A DNA stretch of 64,000 nt. Source: Euptelea pleiosperma. Its lineage: Eukaryota > Streptophyta > Magnoliopsida > Ranunculales > Eupteleaceae. Position 1 is the stretch's first letter. Each line of letters starts with the position of its first letter. The notes beneath the pieces were generated by a model. It saw nothing but the letters and a program-made list of their open reading frames with translations, searched no databases and had not been told where the DNA came from. Location: positions 22,850,741 to 22,914,740 of the forward strand of contig CM068545.1 in the NCBI GenBank assembly GCA_035048495.1, read 5' to 3'. This document shows positions 46,703 to 57,299 of the stretch, piece by piece. Position numbers and translations under genes: made by a program.

Positions 46703-49435
46703 TGAAAGTAAAGTTTTTCCGCATCGATGGATACAGAAACCTTAATCTCAACACAGTTTGTAATTTTGATCCGAGATTTTTAATCCTGCAAAATATGGAG
46801 ATTCTGTATAGGGGTTCGTGTCGGATATCGATCCGCACCCGGGATTAGCCGGATTAGCACAATAAAGAACACATAAAATGACGGGAAAACTTGCAGAGAA
46901 TGTAACACTACTTTATTCAAATCAACTTCATTTAATTGAACATATCTCTTACAATGAAAATAACCACATCATTAGGCATTTGAAAAGAAAGAATAAACTA
47001 GAGAGATAACTTTAGAGAGAGAAAAGATGCGAATGGAGAGAATGAAAAGGTTTTTAGAGAGAGAAAGATTTAAAAAGTTAGAAAGAGAAGACTAGAGAGA
47101 GAATGAGACGCTTTAGAAGAAAAAGAGAGAGGAAGAGTTAGAGAGAGAAATAGAGGGAGAGGGGCGAAGATTACCTTCGGTGACTCACCGGAATTGCATC
47201 GGCCATGCATGGCCATTGGCCAATGATGATGGACTCATGGTGCTCGGAATGAGAGAAGTTTGCCAAGAGCGGCCATGTGGAGGTGGTGATGCACGAGCAC
47301 TTCAGAGCAAGGGATGGAGGTGTAGGGCTGCACCTTTGAGAGGTTGAGAGAGAGGAGGTCTCAACGGCTTTTGAGATGGGGTTGCTGGTTTGACACCTAG
47401 TGAAGGTAGATTGCAGACCTGCTGCGTTCTTGAGATGCAGCAGGTGGTGATGTTTGTTGGCCAGTGGTGGAGCTTGGCATCCACAATGATGAAGGTGGCT
47501 CCCTTCCCTGTTGATGGAATGTTGGAGATGCTCTAGCTTGCTATTGTGGCAACTTAAGATGTTGTAGATCTGCAACAGGCTGCTGGTGACGTGTGCTACA
47601 TCAACAAGAAGATTGCCGTTGGGTGAGAGGAGATTTCTGATCCAAGGGAGAATGCCAAGGTGAGGATGGTTGTGTTCTCTTGCTAGTTCGCCTAGAAAGA
47701 ATAATAGTTGGTGACTGCTTGGGAGAGAGGTGGAGAATGGAAGAGAGTCGGCTGGGGTTCTTCCAAATGTGGAGAAGAGATGGGAAGGAGAGAGAGACGT
47801 GGCAGAGAAAAGGAGCCGTAGGTCGTCGGAGTTGCAAACCTGCAACTCCGGTGTTTGATCAAAGAAGGAGATGACCGCTGGTGGAGAAAGGAGGTTGTGT
47901 TGTCCGTTGGGCAGTAAGTAGCGTAAGAGAGAAGAGGAGAGGGATGCGGACTAAGTTGCTGGTGGAAGAAACAGTGGCGAAGGAGAAGGAGAGGGCGGTT
48001 CGTGACGTGGTGACCGGAGTTGCAGGCTGCAACTCCAGTAGGCAAAACGTGAACAAGAAGTGGTGCTGCCCGTGGCAACAAGCTCTGCTGCGCACAGGCG
48101 GAGGGGGGGGAGCTTTAGATGAAGGAGAAGAAGAAGGAGACATCAGAAGAAGAAGAGAAGAAGGAGGCAGCTGGAGTTCTGCAGCTCCAGCCGGAATGAA
48201 GAAGAAGAAGAAGAAGAAGAGAAAGAAGAAAAAGAAGGAGAAGAAGGAGAAGGAGAAGAAGGAGAAGGAGAGGAAAACATCGGGGGAAGGTTTTGGGGAA
48301 GGAGAGGAAGAATAAGGAGGGGGATTAGGGTTCCAACAAACCCCTCTTTTTCCCCTTTAAAGCTCCCTAGTTTCCATTAATGGAAATTAGGGATTTTTTT
48401 TTTGAAAAAAAATAATTTAAATTAAATTTTTTTTTTTAAAAAGAAAACTTCTTTTCTTTCTTTGGGGGATTTCCCCATTTGGTGGACCCCCCCGTCAATT
48501 TTAAAATTCAATTTTTATTATTTTTGAAATTCACGGGGTCCACTAAATGGTCGGGCAGCGGGTCGATGATATGATGGGCCGACTGCTGTCCCACATGGAC
48601 TGATGAAGCCCATCGTCTCATAAGATGATGTGACAGACGATTTGCTGATTATCAGACTGAAGATGACTAGATTAGAATCCAGATTGGCAGGCCGACGGAT
48701 TTAGAGAGATTCGACGGTTTGATGGACGATCCAACTGTCCGATGGAAGATCCAACGGTCCGATAGCTTAAGGAGATGGGCCAGAGCCAACGGGTAGGAGT
48801 TCTGGGGTTAGGTCACTAGATCTGAGGACCGAGAGATGAAGAGAGAGAGAATAAGGAGAGATGAGAGAGAAAATTAGGGGAGGAGAGAAAATATCAGAAA
48901 ATGGAGATAAAAGTATTGGCAGAGGGTTTGGAACCCTGGTCTTCACTGTGACCATCCTCACGCTTCTTCAATAGAGTAGACCATCATTCATTGCTGATTC
49001 ATGTGGCTTTAAACGCTTTAGTCCGTTTCTTGGTCATTGGTTCTCCTACTCTTTTCGTTCTTTGGGCCGGCTCTTTGGTCCTCTTATTCGACCCATATTT
49101 GGCCCATATCTTCTAGTCATAGCCTGTGGGCTCTTTAAGCTTTGATAATGGGCTTTCGTGATCGATTTTGGCCCGCAAGTCTCGAGAATAATCCAATCAG
49201 GGTTTTCTATGATAGAAAAAGCGCGTAATGAGACTTAATCAGAACGAATTTATATCTAGACTTCTGAAAATGTGTTTAATGCATGCAAATATACCATTTC
49301 ATCCAGAAAAGTGTGTTCTACACAACAGAAGAGACTCTTATGTAGAAAAGTAGATAAATAGAGCATTTTACGTAGGAGAGTGCGATAACGCTAAAATGAT
49401 AATTACTTAAAATAAGCACTTTTGAGCGAATATCA
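46703..49435 (-). mobile_element. Athila-family solo LTR
   Basis: On the minus strand it starts TGATATTCGCTCAAAAGTGC (at 49435) and ends CTTTACTTTCA (46703), the same ends as the Athila LTR at 17660. Perfect 5-bp duplication ATTAT (46698-46702 and 49436-49440). The undisrupted site is visible in the sister LTR at about 54565-54580. It carries the same three hairpins and promoter palindrome but is clearly diverged, so it comes from a different family member. It arose by LTR-LTR recombination. Long frames within it are not genes. Confidence 0.92.
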
Positions 49436-49486
49436 ATTATTCATAGTCCAATCGATCAAACTTAAATAAGTTTCTGTCTTGTAGGC

Positions 49487-49715
49487 TCCAATCGATTTTA
49501 CAGAGGTTTTCAATCGATTGGGCTCTGATCATGTTCTATCTCGTAGACTCCAATCGATTTTATAAAGGTCTCCAATCGATTGGGCTTTTATCATGTTCTG
49601 TCTTGTAGACTCCAATCGATTTTACAAGGGTCTCAAATTGATTGGGCTCTGATCATGTTCTGTCTCGTAGACTCCAATCGATTTTATAAAGGTCTCCAAT
49701 CGATTGGACTTTGCC
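49487..49715 (-). repeat. CCAATCGATT tandem array in the SIRE-like 3' LTR
   Basis: Four units of about 62 bp, each with CTCCAATCGATTTTA(C/T)A, a GGTCTCCAATCGATTGGGCT block, then TGATCATGTTCTGTCTCGTAGA. Confidence 0.85.
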
Positions 49716-50056
49716 TGAAGTCAATTATATTGACTTAGACTCGGGTTAGTCCAATGACTAAGTTTGACCATTATATTTTATTCATTTAAACATATTCCTA
49801 TGGCCACTAAGTCACTTACCTTCCTAAGCGAGCATACACGATCTATAACCGACAAATGGGCAGTTACTCAGATGACTCCTGTCGTCAACTGTCTGATTCT
49901 TGCTGCCTCTGTCTTATTATCTTCACGTAGTCGCGGATGAAGTATGTGTACCACGACTTCTTCACACTACACTAGTGCTCGTAGGAACAATTACAAGAAT
50001 ATTTTATATGTCATACGGAACCTTTGCCAAACTTGAATATGAAAATATTTCTTACA

Positions 50057-52076
50057 ATTTTCCCTTTGACAATTTCGTGATAAAAAATATTTAATCATAT
50101 TGAAGGTAAACACAAAAATAATTACAATCCCACCCTCTTACATGATTCACTCACTATCTCACAATCTCTTGGAGATAATCGAATAGATAATAGAATAATA
50201 GCATTTGATCTGTTCCCTGCACATTCTGCCAACAACACATACCATGTAATATCATCGATAAAAATAATCAATAAACTAATAAAATGCAGTGAGTTAATTA
50301 TGCACATCAAAGCAGAGAAATTAAAAAAATAATATAAATAATTTTCTCCCCCTTAATTTCTTTCCCTCTATCTCATGCATCTACTTGTTTTTACTGTTAT
50401 GATTTTCTCTCTTCCCTTTTGTCATTGAATAACAAAGGTACAGAAATATAAGCAGAAAATAAACATGCAATGGATATTATCGTGAAAACAGGTGCATAAT
50501 AATATATAATATAATAACAGCAGTACCATGTCATATAACAAGATAAAAATGTTTATACTCTGACACATCGGCAAGATAAAAAGAGTATAACCACTAAGTC
50601 TATGAGTTTATCTGAGTATAACTATAGGCTCATTTTTCAAGTCCCCATTCAAACATTTTCAAATCAAATACCATTTCTTTAAATAGCTCAAGAAAAGATA
50701 ATAAATCAAGATAATGTTAAAAAAAATGTTGAAATTCAATTCATGAAACAATCTTGATAGACACTAAACTTTGAGCATATTTAAGAAAAAAAATTAACCA
50801 AACGCATTAGTTCAATTTTTGCTTTATCAGAAATATCAACTCTTTTAGATATTAGCGCAAGTCATAAATCACTAGTAATCATAGATTCAAATATCAACAG
50901 TAATATCATCAAGTATAAGTGATCTGATTTTATCTATGGTACATGATAGATTTTAGTAATAATTTCTTATAAAAATCAGAATCTGGAGGTATCCTGTATC
51001 CGATCAGAAAATCCTCATTAGAGTTATTAAGGGCTCTCATATACACTTTTGTATAGGGGTATTTGCTAATGGATAAGAATTTTTCTAGCAAATTGGCTGT
51101 CTTTTACAACCCTTTTTTATTTTAAATATTAATAACTTTCATATTCCCCGTGGGTAGCCTTTTTCTACAGCAATAAGAATCAGATTACTATTTCAAACAG
51201 GGCATACAGATGGCTTTCACACTAGTTTTTGGAGGTAGCTCTTTCTTATAAGAACTCTCACACTGGGAAGCCAATAGTCGATTATAGTGGAGTTTCAAAA
51301 TCAATTGAAAGCGGGAACACTACTAATTTGAAGTTATAGTCAGTAGAGGTTTGTTCCTAATTATGATAATGCAAGATCTCACACCTCTACCAAATCCATT
51401 CCCAAAGTAATAATCAGTGTGCATGTGAAATAATATGAGATATACTATTTCAATAATCCCCTGATGCACACTAGTAAAGTTGACTAATCATAATAATTAA
51501 CAGATATGATACGGAGATTAGCAAAACTTTACTAACATAGTTAAGTTCTGGTTCTATGAATGTTCTCATAAATTATTGCTCATCAAAATTGTACATTAAA
51601 CAATAATTTTAACATTCTTCTTAACATTTGATCTTTAGATTTTCTAAAATTTTTTAATTTATATTCTTTGAAAATAAAGTAAAATAAAAAGAAGAACTCA
51701 AAAGAAAACAAAATAAAAAAATAATCCCTCCACAGATAATAAGAATGGAAAACAAGAAGGGATAATGAACTCATTGCTCAGAGATAGGACAATTTAGAGC
51801 AGTTCTCCTTTAGGGAATCTTTTCTAACCCACACAGATGTGATTTTAGTGGATTGACTAATTCTCTTAGGATCTCTCATCTTTTGAGTTATAGAACTCTG
51901 AGGATGTCTGAATTTCTCAAGAGACTCAATAAATCTCTAGACCTTTCCAGTAGGTCTTTCATCTTCCTAGATAGCACATCCAATTTATTTAGCTTATAAT
52001 GTGTCTTCATAGAAAATTTTTTACTCTTCACATTCTGAGTTGAGTTCACCTCTTTCTCAATAGAATTTTGATGTCC
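50057..52076 (-). other. Internal region of the SIRE-like element without recognised genes
   Basis: AT-rich, no ORF above about 60 codons. This is where pol would be expected in an autonomous element, and none is seen. Confidence 0.6.
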
Positions 52077-53440
52077 TCATCTCAGTTTATAACAGTTTCT
52101 ATTCACATGACCCAAATTTTTGCAGTACACACAAGGGCGATTACTTTTGACAATTTTGATTTGATCAATGATCTGAGTGGGAATAACTTGTGCTTTGACA
52201 AAAGTCGTCTTGGAAGAAGACCCTTTTTCTTGATTTGTTTTGTAGCCCAAATCATGTTTGTCTTCGTAGACTTTTCCCACACGTAAAATCTCATCAAGCT
52301 TTGCAGAGCTAGATGAGAATCCTGACACATCCCTATTAGTTTTAAGAAGCTCATTTTTTAGGGATTCTTTATGTGTTATACAAGTTTGGAATTCACATTC
52401 CAGTGACCTGTTCCTTTTTAACAGAGACTCATTCTCTTGTTCTAAACCCATAATCGACACTTTTAATTTTTCAGTATCGATCAATAAGGCAGCATTTTTA
52501 GAGTCAAGACATTTAACTCTGTCAAATAAAACTCTATTTGTCTTAATGAATTTTATTGATTCATCGTATAGTTCTTTCACACCAACTACCGACATCTGAG
52601 TCCCTATTGTAAGAGTCTTCCGAACTCTCATCAATACTTTTCTTGGATTCTCCATGAGATCCATAGGAACTATCAAACCGAGCAACAAAAGCTGTATACT
52701 TATCAATCTTTTCATTGCTATCAGAATCATTAGAATGATCTTCTGATTCTTCATCCCATGTGGTATTGAAGGCTTTGGCGTTGCCTTTATATTCTTCTTT
52801 ATTGGGGCAAATATTAGCAAAGTGACCAAAACCCTGACATTTGAAACATTGGGGTTCGCTTGAGAGTCAACATCCTTGCTCTCCTCAATAGCTGTTACCT
52901 TAGCCTGAAACCTATCAGGTAAGGATCTCAAAATTTTCTGAACTACTTTGAATTCAGGAATGCTTTCACCCAAGTTGTGTGCAGAGTTCACAATATCACT
53001 GAGTTGCGCATAGAACTCAATGAATGTGTCATTCTCCTCCATTCTCATGGATTCGAACTTAGTGGTCAGCATTTGTAGTTTAGAAATTTTAATTGCTGAC
53101 GTTCCTTCATGGGTGACTTTGAGAATGTCCTATGCTTCTTTAGCCAAAGAACATGTAGAGATTCATCGAAACTCATTCTTATCAACTGCATTAAAAATAG
53201 CATTAAGTCCTTTGCTATTTAGACAACAATAGTCTATGTCTTCTTTGCTCAAGTCAACTTTTGGTTTAAGAATAGTTTTATCTCCTACTAATCATTGTAG
53301 GTGGTGACCAACCATCCATTACAGCCATCCAGACTCTTTCATCAATAGACTTTAGAAAAGCCCTCATCTTAGCCTTCAAATAGGCATAGTCTTCTCCATC
53401 AAACAATGGAGATCTGGATGTGTTTCCACATTCTCTTTGT
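52077..53440 (-). pseudogene. SIRE-like gag remnant
   Basis: Read on the minus strand from about 53440: SPLFDGEDYAYLKAKMRAFL and KSIDERVWMAVMDGW, then stops, then an open frame from 53072 with MLTTKFESMRMEENDTFIEF, SDIVNSAHNLGE, KILRSLPDRFQAKVTAIEES. A frameshift follows near 52870 that hides a first zinc knuckle (CFKCQGFGHF in another frame). Then comes a coiled-coil-like stretch and a second knuckle CVYCKNLGHVNRNC near 52090. Two knuckles and a long gag are typical of SIRE/Maximus copia elements. Confidence 0.85.
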
Positions 53441-53520
53441 ATTTTGACAAATTATTAAAAATGGACTAGTTTTACAGGAAATTAAATTCAGGTATTTAAA
53501 CCTTTAATAGAATAACCCGT

Positions 53521-53530
53521 TCTGATACCA
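53521..53530 (-). other. Primer-binding site of the SIRE-like element
   Basis: The minus strand reads TGGTATCAGA two bases inside the 5' LTR end, complementary to initiator tRNA-Met. Confidence 0.85.
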
Positions 53531-53532
53531 AT

Positions 53533-55228
53533 TGAAAAAACCACCGGTCCATTATCTTTAATCAAAAATACCTAGAAGGGGGGGTTGATTAGGTATTTAA
53601 AATTAATTATACCTAAATAGTTTTACTGGTCTATGGTTGGGGAACAAAATTGTATGTCTTAGTTGTTTGATAAATGATTATCACAACCAACTCAAGTCGA
53701 ATATATTTTCGTGATATATTTTCGATCTTTTCATCGTTTGATCTAATCAATATAGATAGCGGAATACAAACAAACAATCACACAAGACAAGAGATTTTTA
53801 AGTGGAAACCTTAGCCAAGGAAAACCGCGGGACCACGTCCAGACGGAAAGTATCACTAACTGGAAAGTTAAACAAAACAAAGGTTACCTACGTAGCATTG
53901 TTGCAAATACAACTTCCAACTTTAGCCAAGGCCTACTGTCGATGCGTCCACATCCTCTGAATCAACTCTACGAATCCATGCGCTTCCTCCCAGCCAAGAA
54001 GCCTTGTCCGCTTGTTCAATTTGGTACACCCCAAATCTACAGTCGATCAGCCACTCCGATCTTAATTCTCAACACTCCAGCCTTTGCCGAAGGTGAAGGT
54101 TTGTATACACCTTGAACCCTAGGTTGCTCAATAGGTGTTGAGTCACACTGGTACACTCAGGCTACTAGGTCAAATATCTATGTGGAAGACCTAAGCTGAG
54201 TAATGGATCAAGCTCTTAGCTTTGATCTAGAAGAGGAAGAAGCTCATAAGATGTTTATGAGAATAAAAAAAGCTTCTTTCTCTTCGAATGGACGCTCTAA
54301 TAAATAAACCTTTCTTCTCTATTCAATTGTTAAGAAGTGTGTTTAGAGAATGTATAGAAGGGTTATATTTATAGAATTCGTAACCCTGAGTCCTTGTAGA
54401 GTGTGGGAGAGTGGAAACTAGAATTTTCGATCTGAGAAAGACTCAATCCGTGTGAAGTCCAATCGATTGTACTCTGGGTCCAATCGATTGGGCTAGGTCG
54501 AATCGATTGGGTTTTGGGTTCAATCGATTGGTCTTGTACAGATGGGTTTTTTCCTTCGTAAATACAATCGATTGTTCATAGTCCAATCGATCGAACTTAA
54601 ATAAGTTTCTGTCATGTAGGCTCCAATCGATTTTACAGAGGTCTCCAATCGATTGGGCTTTGATCATGTTTTGTCTCGTAGACTCTAATCGATTGGGCTC
54701 TGATCATGTTCTGTCTTGTAGACTCCAATCAATTTTACAGAGGTCTCCAATCGATTGGGCTCTGATCATGTTTTGTTTCGTAGGCTCCAATCGATTTTAC
54801 AGAGGTCTCCAATCGATTGGGCTTTGATCATGTTCTGTTTCGTAGACTCCACTCGATTTTACAGAGGTCTCCAATCAATTGGGCTTTCCCTGAAGTCAAT
54901 TATATTGACTTAGACTCGGGTCAGTCCAATGACTAAGTTTTATCATTATATTTTATTCATTTAAACCTATTCCTATGGCCACTAAGTCACTTACCTTCCT
55001 AAGCGAGCGTACACGATCTATAATCGACAAATGGGTAGTTACTCAGATGACTCCTGTCGTCAACTGTCTGATTCTTGCTATCTTTGTCTTCTTGTCTTCA
55101 CGTAGTCGACGAAGTATGTGTACCACGACTTCTTCACACTACACTAGTGCTCGTAGGAACGGTTACAAGAATAATTTTTATGTCATACAGAATCTTTGCC
55201 AAACTTAAATATGAAAATATTCCTTACA
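53533..55228 (-). repeat. SIRE-like 5' LTR
   Basis: 1,696 bp, minus-strand ends TGTAAGGAATAT and GGTTTTTTCA. It preserves the uninterrupted version of the site into which the solo LTR inserted in the partner LTR. Confidence 0.92.
54456..54886 (-). repeat. CCAATCGATTGG array in the SIRE-like 5' LTR
   Basis: About 16 copies of AATCGATT or one-base variants in 430 bp, many as the palindrome CCAATCGATTGG, which holds a CCAAT box on each strand. The second half is made of units of about 62 bp. On the element's strand it lies about 340-770 bp from the LTR start, in the probable U3. Confidence 0.85.
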
Positions 55229-55514
55229 ATAGACAATTGATAAGTTGAATTAAAGATCGATACAATCTCTAATGTCGACTAACCATTCATATCTACTAGT
55301 CTTAGCACTTCGACTAGTAGAAACAATGAGGTGCTTGTGTCGGTAATCTACAAGAAGAAACAATAATTAAAACATAAATGTAATAAGGTGTTTGTGTCAG
55401 TTTTAAGCCAATTAGACCAATAATGCTTTAAATTTCATAGTTAACTTTATAATTAAAGAGATCTTACCCTGTCAGAATGAGTAGTTGTAGGAATATGCCT
55501 TGATTCTTTGAACT

Positions 55515-56255
55515 ATTAGAGGATGGCAAGCTGGGACTGGAACATGACCTGCACCTGATCATGCACCTGTGTCTGTTGCGACACCACCTTGGACTCTAGG
55601 GACTCCAAGTGTGTCTTAAACTCCTCATTCTCTTTCTCCAACGACTCCAACCGACTCATATCCACCTCAGCCTGTCTCCTAAACTCTTCATTTTCCCTTT
55701 TTAGATGAGCATGGATCCGCTGCCCAACTATTGATGTTTCGGTCTAGCCCCACGACCATGCATATATCCTAACCGCTCCGGTCCAAGCACTGCCTCAAAC
55801 CTTTGATCGTCGGTCATGGGGGCATCACCCTCCTCCAATGGCTGAGACTCTAGCTTCTGAAGCTCCTCCTATATTCGGAAACAAATGACATTAATGATAT
55901 TATCAATCAATTTAGTAATATATAAGAAAATTGATAGGGAAATAGATAATGGCATGATAACTTACGTAGATTTCCTTTGAGATCTCGAATCAACCCAAGT
56001 GTTCTTCGTCTTAATAAACTGGGTAGTGAACCACATGTTAGTCCGAGAGGATTCATCTTCTGTCTCAGGATCACGCTGTCATTACACAAGTTAAGATATA
56101 TAATTATATATTTGATAACATAAGTGCCATAAACATTTTAAATGAAGCTTACTCTATTCTATCTGATCCTAGAAAAGGCATTCGTCCCAGCAATGTGTCT
56201 AATATTTTGTTTTTTCTAGTTCTCTTTGTTTCTGTTGCTCATCTTTTGCATTTAA
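55515..56255 (-). pseudogene. CACTA Transposase_24-like gene remnant
   Basis: Minus strand pieces in order: NRNKEN, stop, KKQNIRHIAGTNAFSRIR (about 56235-56175), which resembles the H-(T)-AGT-KSFA start of Ptta/En/Spm proteins; after an intron, DPETEDESSRTNMWFTTQFI and NTWVDSRSQRK; after another, EELQKLESQPLEEGDAPMTD and FEAVLGPERLGYMHGRGA; then after a frameshift a Glu-rich coil RLESLEKENEEFKTHLESLE ending QSQLAIL. This is the accessory protein of CACTA elements. It has stops and a frameshift. Confidence 0.65.
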
Positions 56256-56273
56256 GAACCATGATGTTATAAG

Positions 56274-56276
<3 letters not shown>

Positions 56277-56337
<61 letters not shown>
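56277..56337. repeat. (TA)n microsatellite
   Basis: About 30 uninterrupted TA units inside the CACTA element. Confidence 0.95.
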
Positions 56338-56340
<3 letters not shown>

Positions 56341-56371
56341 TGATAGATTGAAACTGCATATAGTCAGAGTC

Positions 56372-56450
56372 TCTATGTAGGCACATATAGGGATTGGGCC
56401 AACATCCATACAGTCAGAGTCCTCTAAAAGTGTGCCACATGGCTCGTATT
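56372..56450. mobile_element. Single arm of a foldback MITE
   Basis: GGGATTGGGCCAACATCCATACAGTCAGAG and GTGCCACATGGCTCGTATTA match the right arm of the 32465-32810 element. The partner arm is missing. Confidence 0.5.
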
Positions 56451-56525
56451 ATAAGTGGTCATAGGGGCGGTCATAAGAGTTTTACTCCTTTTTGGTGTGC
56501 CGAAGCACAATTTTTGTTACTCACC

Positions 56526-56785
56526 ACTGCCATATGGGCCCATTGACTGCATGGATGTTTAGCCCACCCCTTGGTATACATTCATACCAAAAATCAGAAT
56601 GTTTGATGATTCTTAACCATTTGGTTTTAGCACCCAAGAATAACGGTTGAATCCAACGGCCAGAATCACAATAAAAAGTTCTAAAATCTAATGGCGAGAG
56701 ATTACCAATTAGGGTGATTTTTGATGTTTATATCCATGAAGAGGTGGGCGGAACATCCATGCAGTCAATGGGCCTAGATTGTAGC
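56526..56785. mobile_element. Foldback MITE (GGATGTTTAGCCCACC family)
   Basis: Arms 56526-56598 and 56713-56785 pair over about 70 bp; the core is GACTGCATGGATGTTTAGCC. It lies inside the CACTA element near its right end, so it inserted after, or was carried with, the CACTA. Confidence 0.7.
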
Positions 56786-56867
56786 ATTGAGTATGCCAAA
56801 ACAAATTGGGTATATCTTGTTACATCTTTTTCTAATGTAAAGTCAGAAAATAAAAATAGATGAGAAA

Positions 56868-56995
56868 AAGCATTAGTGGCGATTATAGTTGCCACAAAAA
56901 GTTTGCAATTAGCTTCGGCAAAAATACACGCGGCTAAAACTAACAATTAGCCATAAACCATAACGTTGCCACTAAAACTAACATTTTGTGTAGTG
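56868..56995. repeat. CACTA right subterminal repeats and terminal inverted repeat
   Basis: TTAGTGGCGA, GTTGCCAC, GCGGCTAAAAC, TTAGCC and GTTGCCACTAAAAC occur within 130 bp before the TGTAGTG end, mirroring the left array. Confidence 0.75.
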
Positions 56996-57299
56996 ATATC
57001 TACCTGTTTATGTCTTTAACTTTTTTCTCCCCCTTTTTTTTCACAAAATGCATGTCAAGAGTCAAGGGTAACAGGTGGTCGCATAAACATAATCCTAGTG
57101 TAGGTGGTCCGTCATAATCATAACTTACCAGAATATATGCAAGGTCATCGTTCTCCTCCTCATCTGACTCATGAGGTCGACCTTGATCACGTCATACCTG
57201 GAATTGGCTCTTATGCAGATATAGTATAACTCCCAATGGCACCCACAGGTCATGCCTCTGGCTCATCATCATCAAAAGGAACTTGGAAGGGAAAGGAAA

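Larger units (their letters stand above)
45675..50056 (-). repeat. SIRE-like 3' LTR, interrupted by a solo LTR
   Basis: About 1,644 bp after removing the inserted 2,733-bp solo LTR and one 5-bp duplication. It aligns with the 5' LTR (1,696 bp); the length gap is largely one fewer CCAATCGATT repeat unit. Confidence 0.9.
45675..55228 (-). mobile_element. SIRE-like Ty1/copia element, gag only, nested in the CACTA
   Basis: LTRs at 53533-55228 (5') and 45675-50056 (3', split by a solo LTR). Perfect target duplication ATAGA (45670-45674 and 55229-55233). On the minus strand the primer site TGGTATCAGA (53521-53530) follows the 5' LTR, and a CAAAGGGAAAAT polypurine tract precedes the 3' LTR at 50057. 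The internal region of about 3.5 kb has a broken gag and no protease, integrase or RT, so it depended on other elements for movement. Confidence 0.9.
44257..56995 (-). mobile_element. CACTA (En/Spm) DNA transposon, 12.7 kb including nested inserts
   Basis: It starts CACTACAAGAAATTTGCC (44257) and ends CATTTTGTGTAGTG (56995), that is CACTA ends, with a perfect 3-bp target duplication ATA (44254-44256 and 56996-56998). Subterminal GTCGCTAAAA / TTTAGTGGCGAC-type repeats lie inside both ends. A degraded Transposase_24-like gene is on the minus strand near the right end. No TNP2 transposase is seen. Removing the copia insert (45675-55228 plus one TSD) leaves about 3.2 kb. It sits in the internal region of the older SIRE-like element. 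Confidence 0.88.

Noticed and set aside
56277..56337. TA run as a possible recombination or origin site
   Set aside because: A plain microsatellite; nothing else around it supports such a role.
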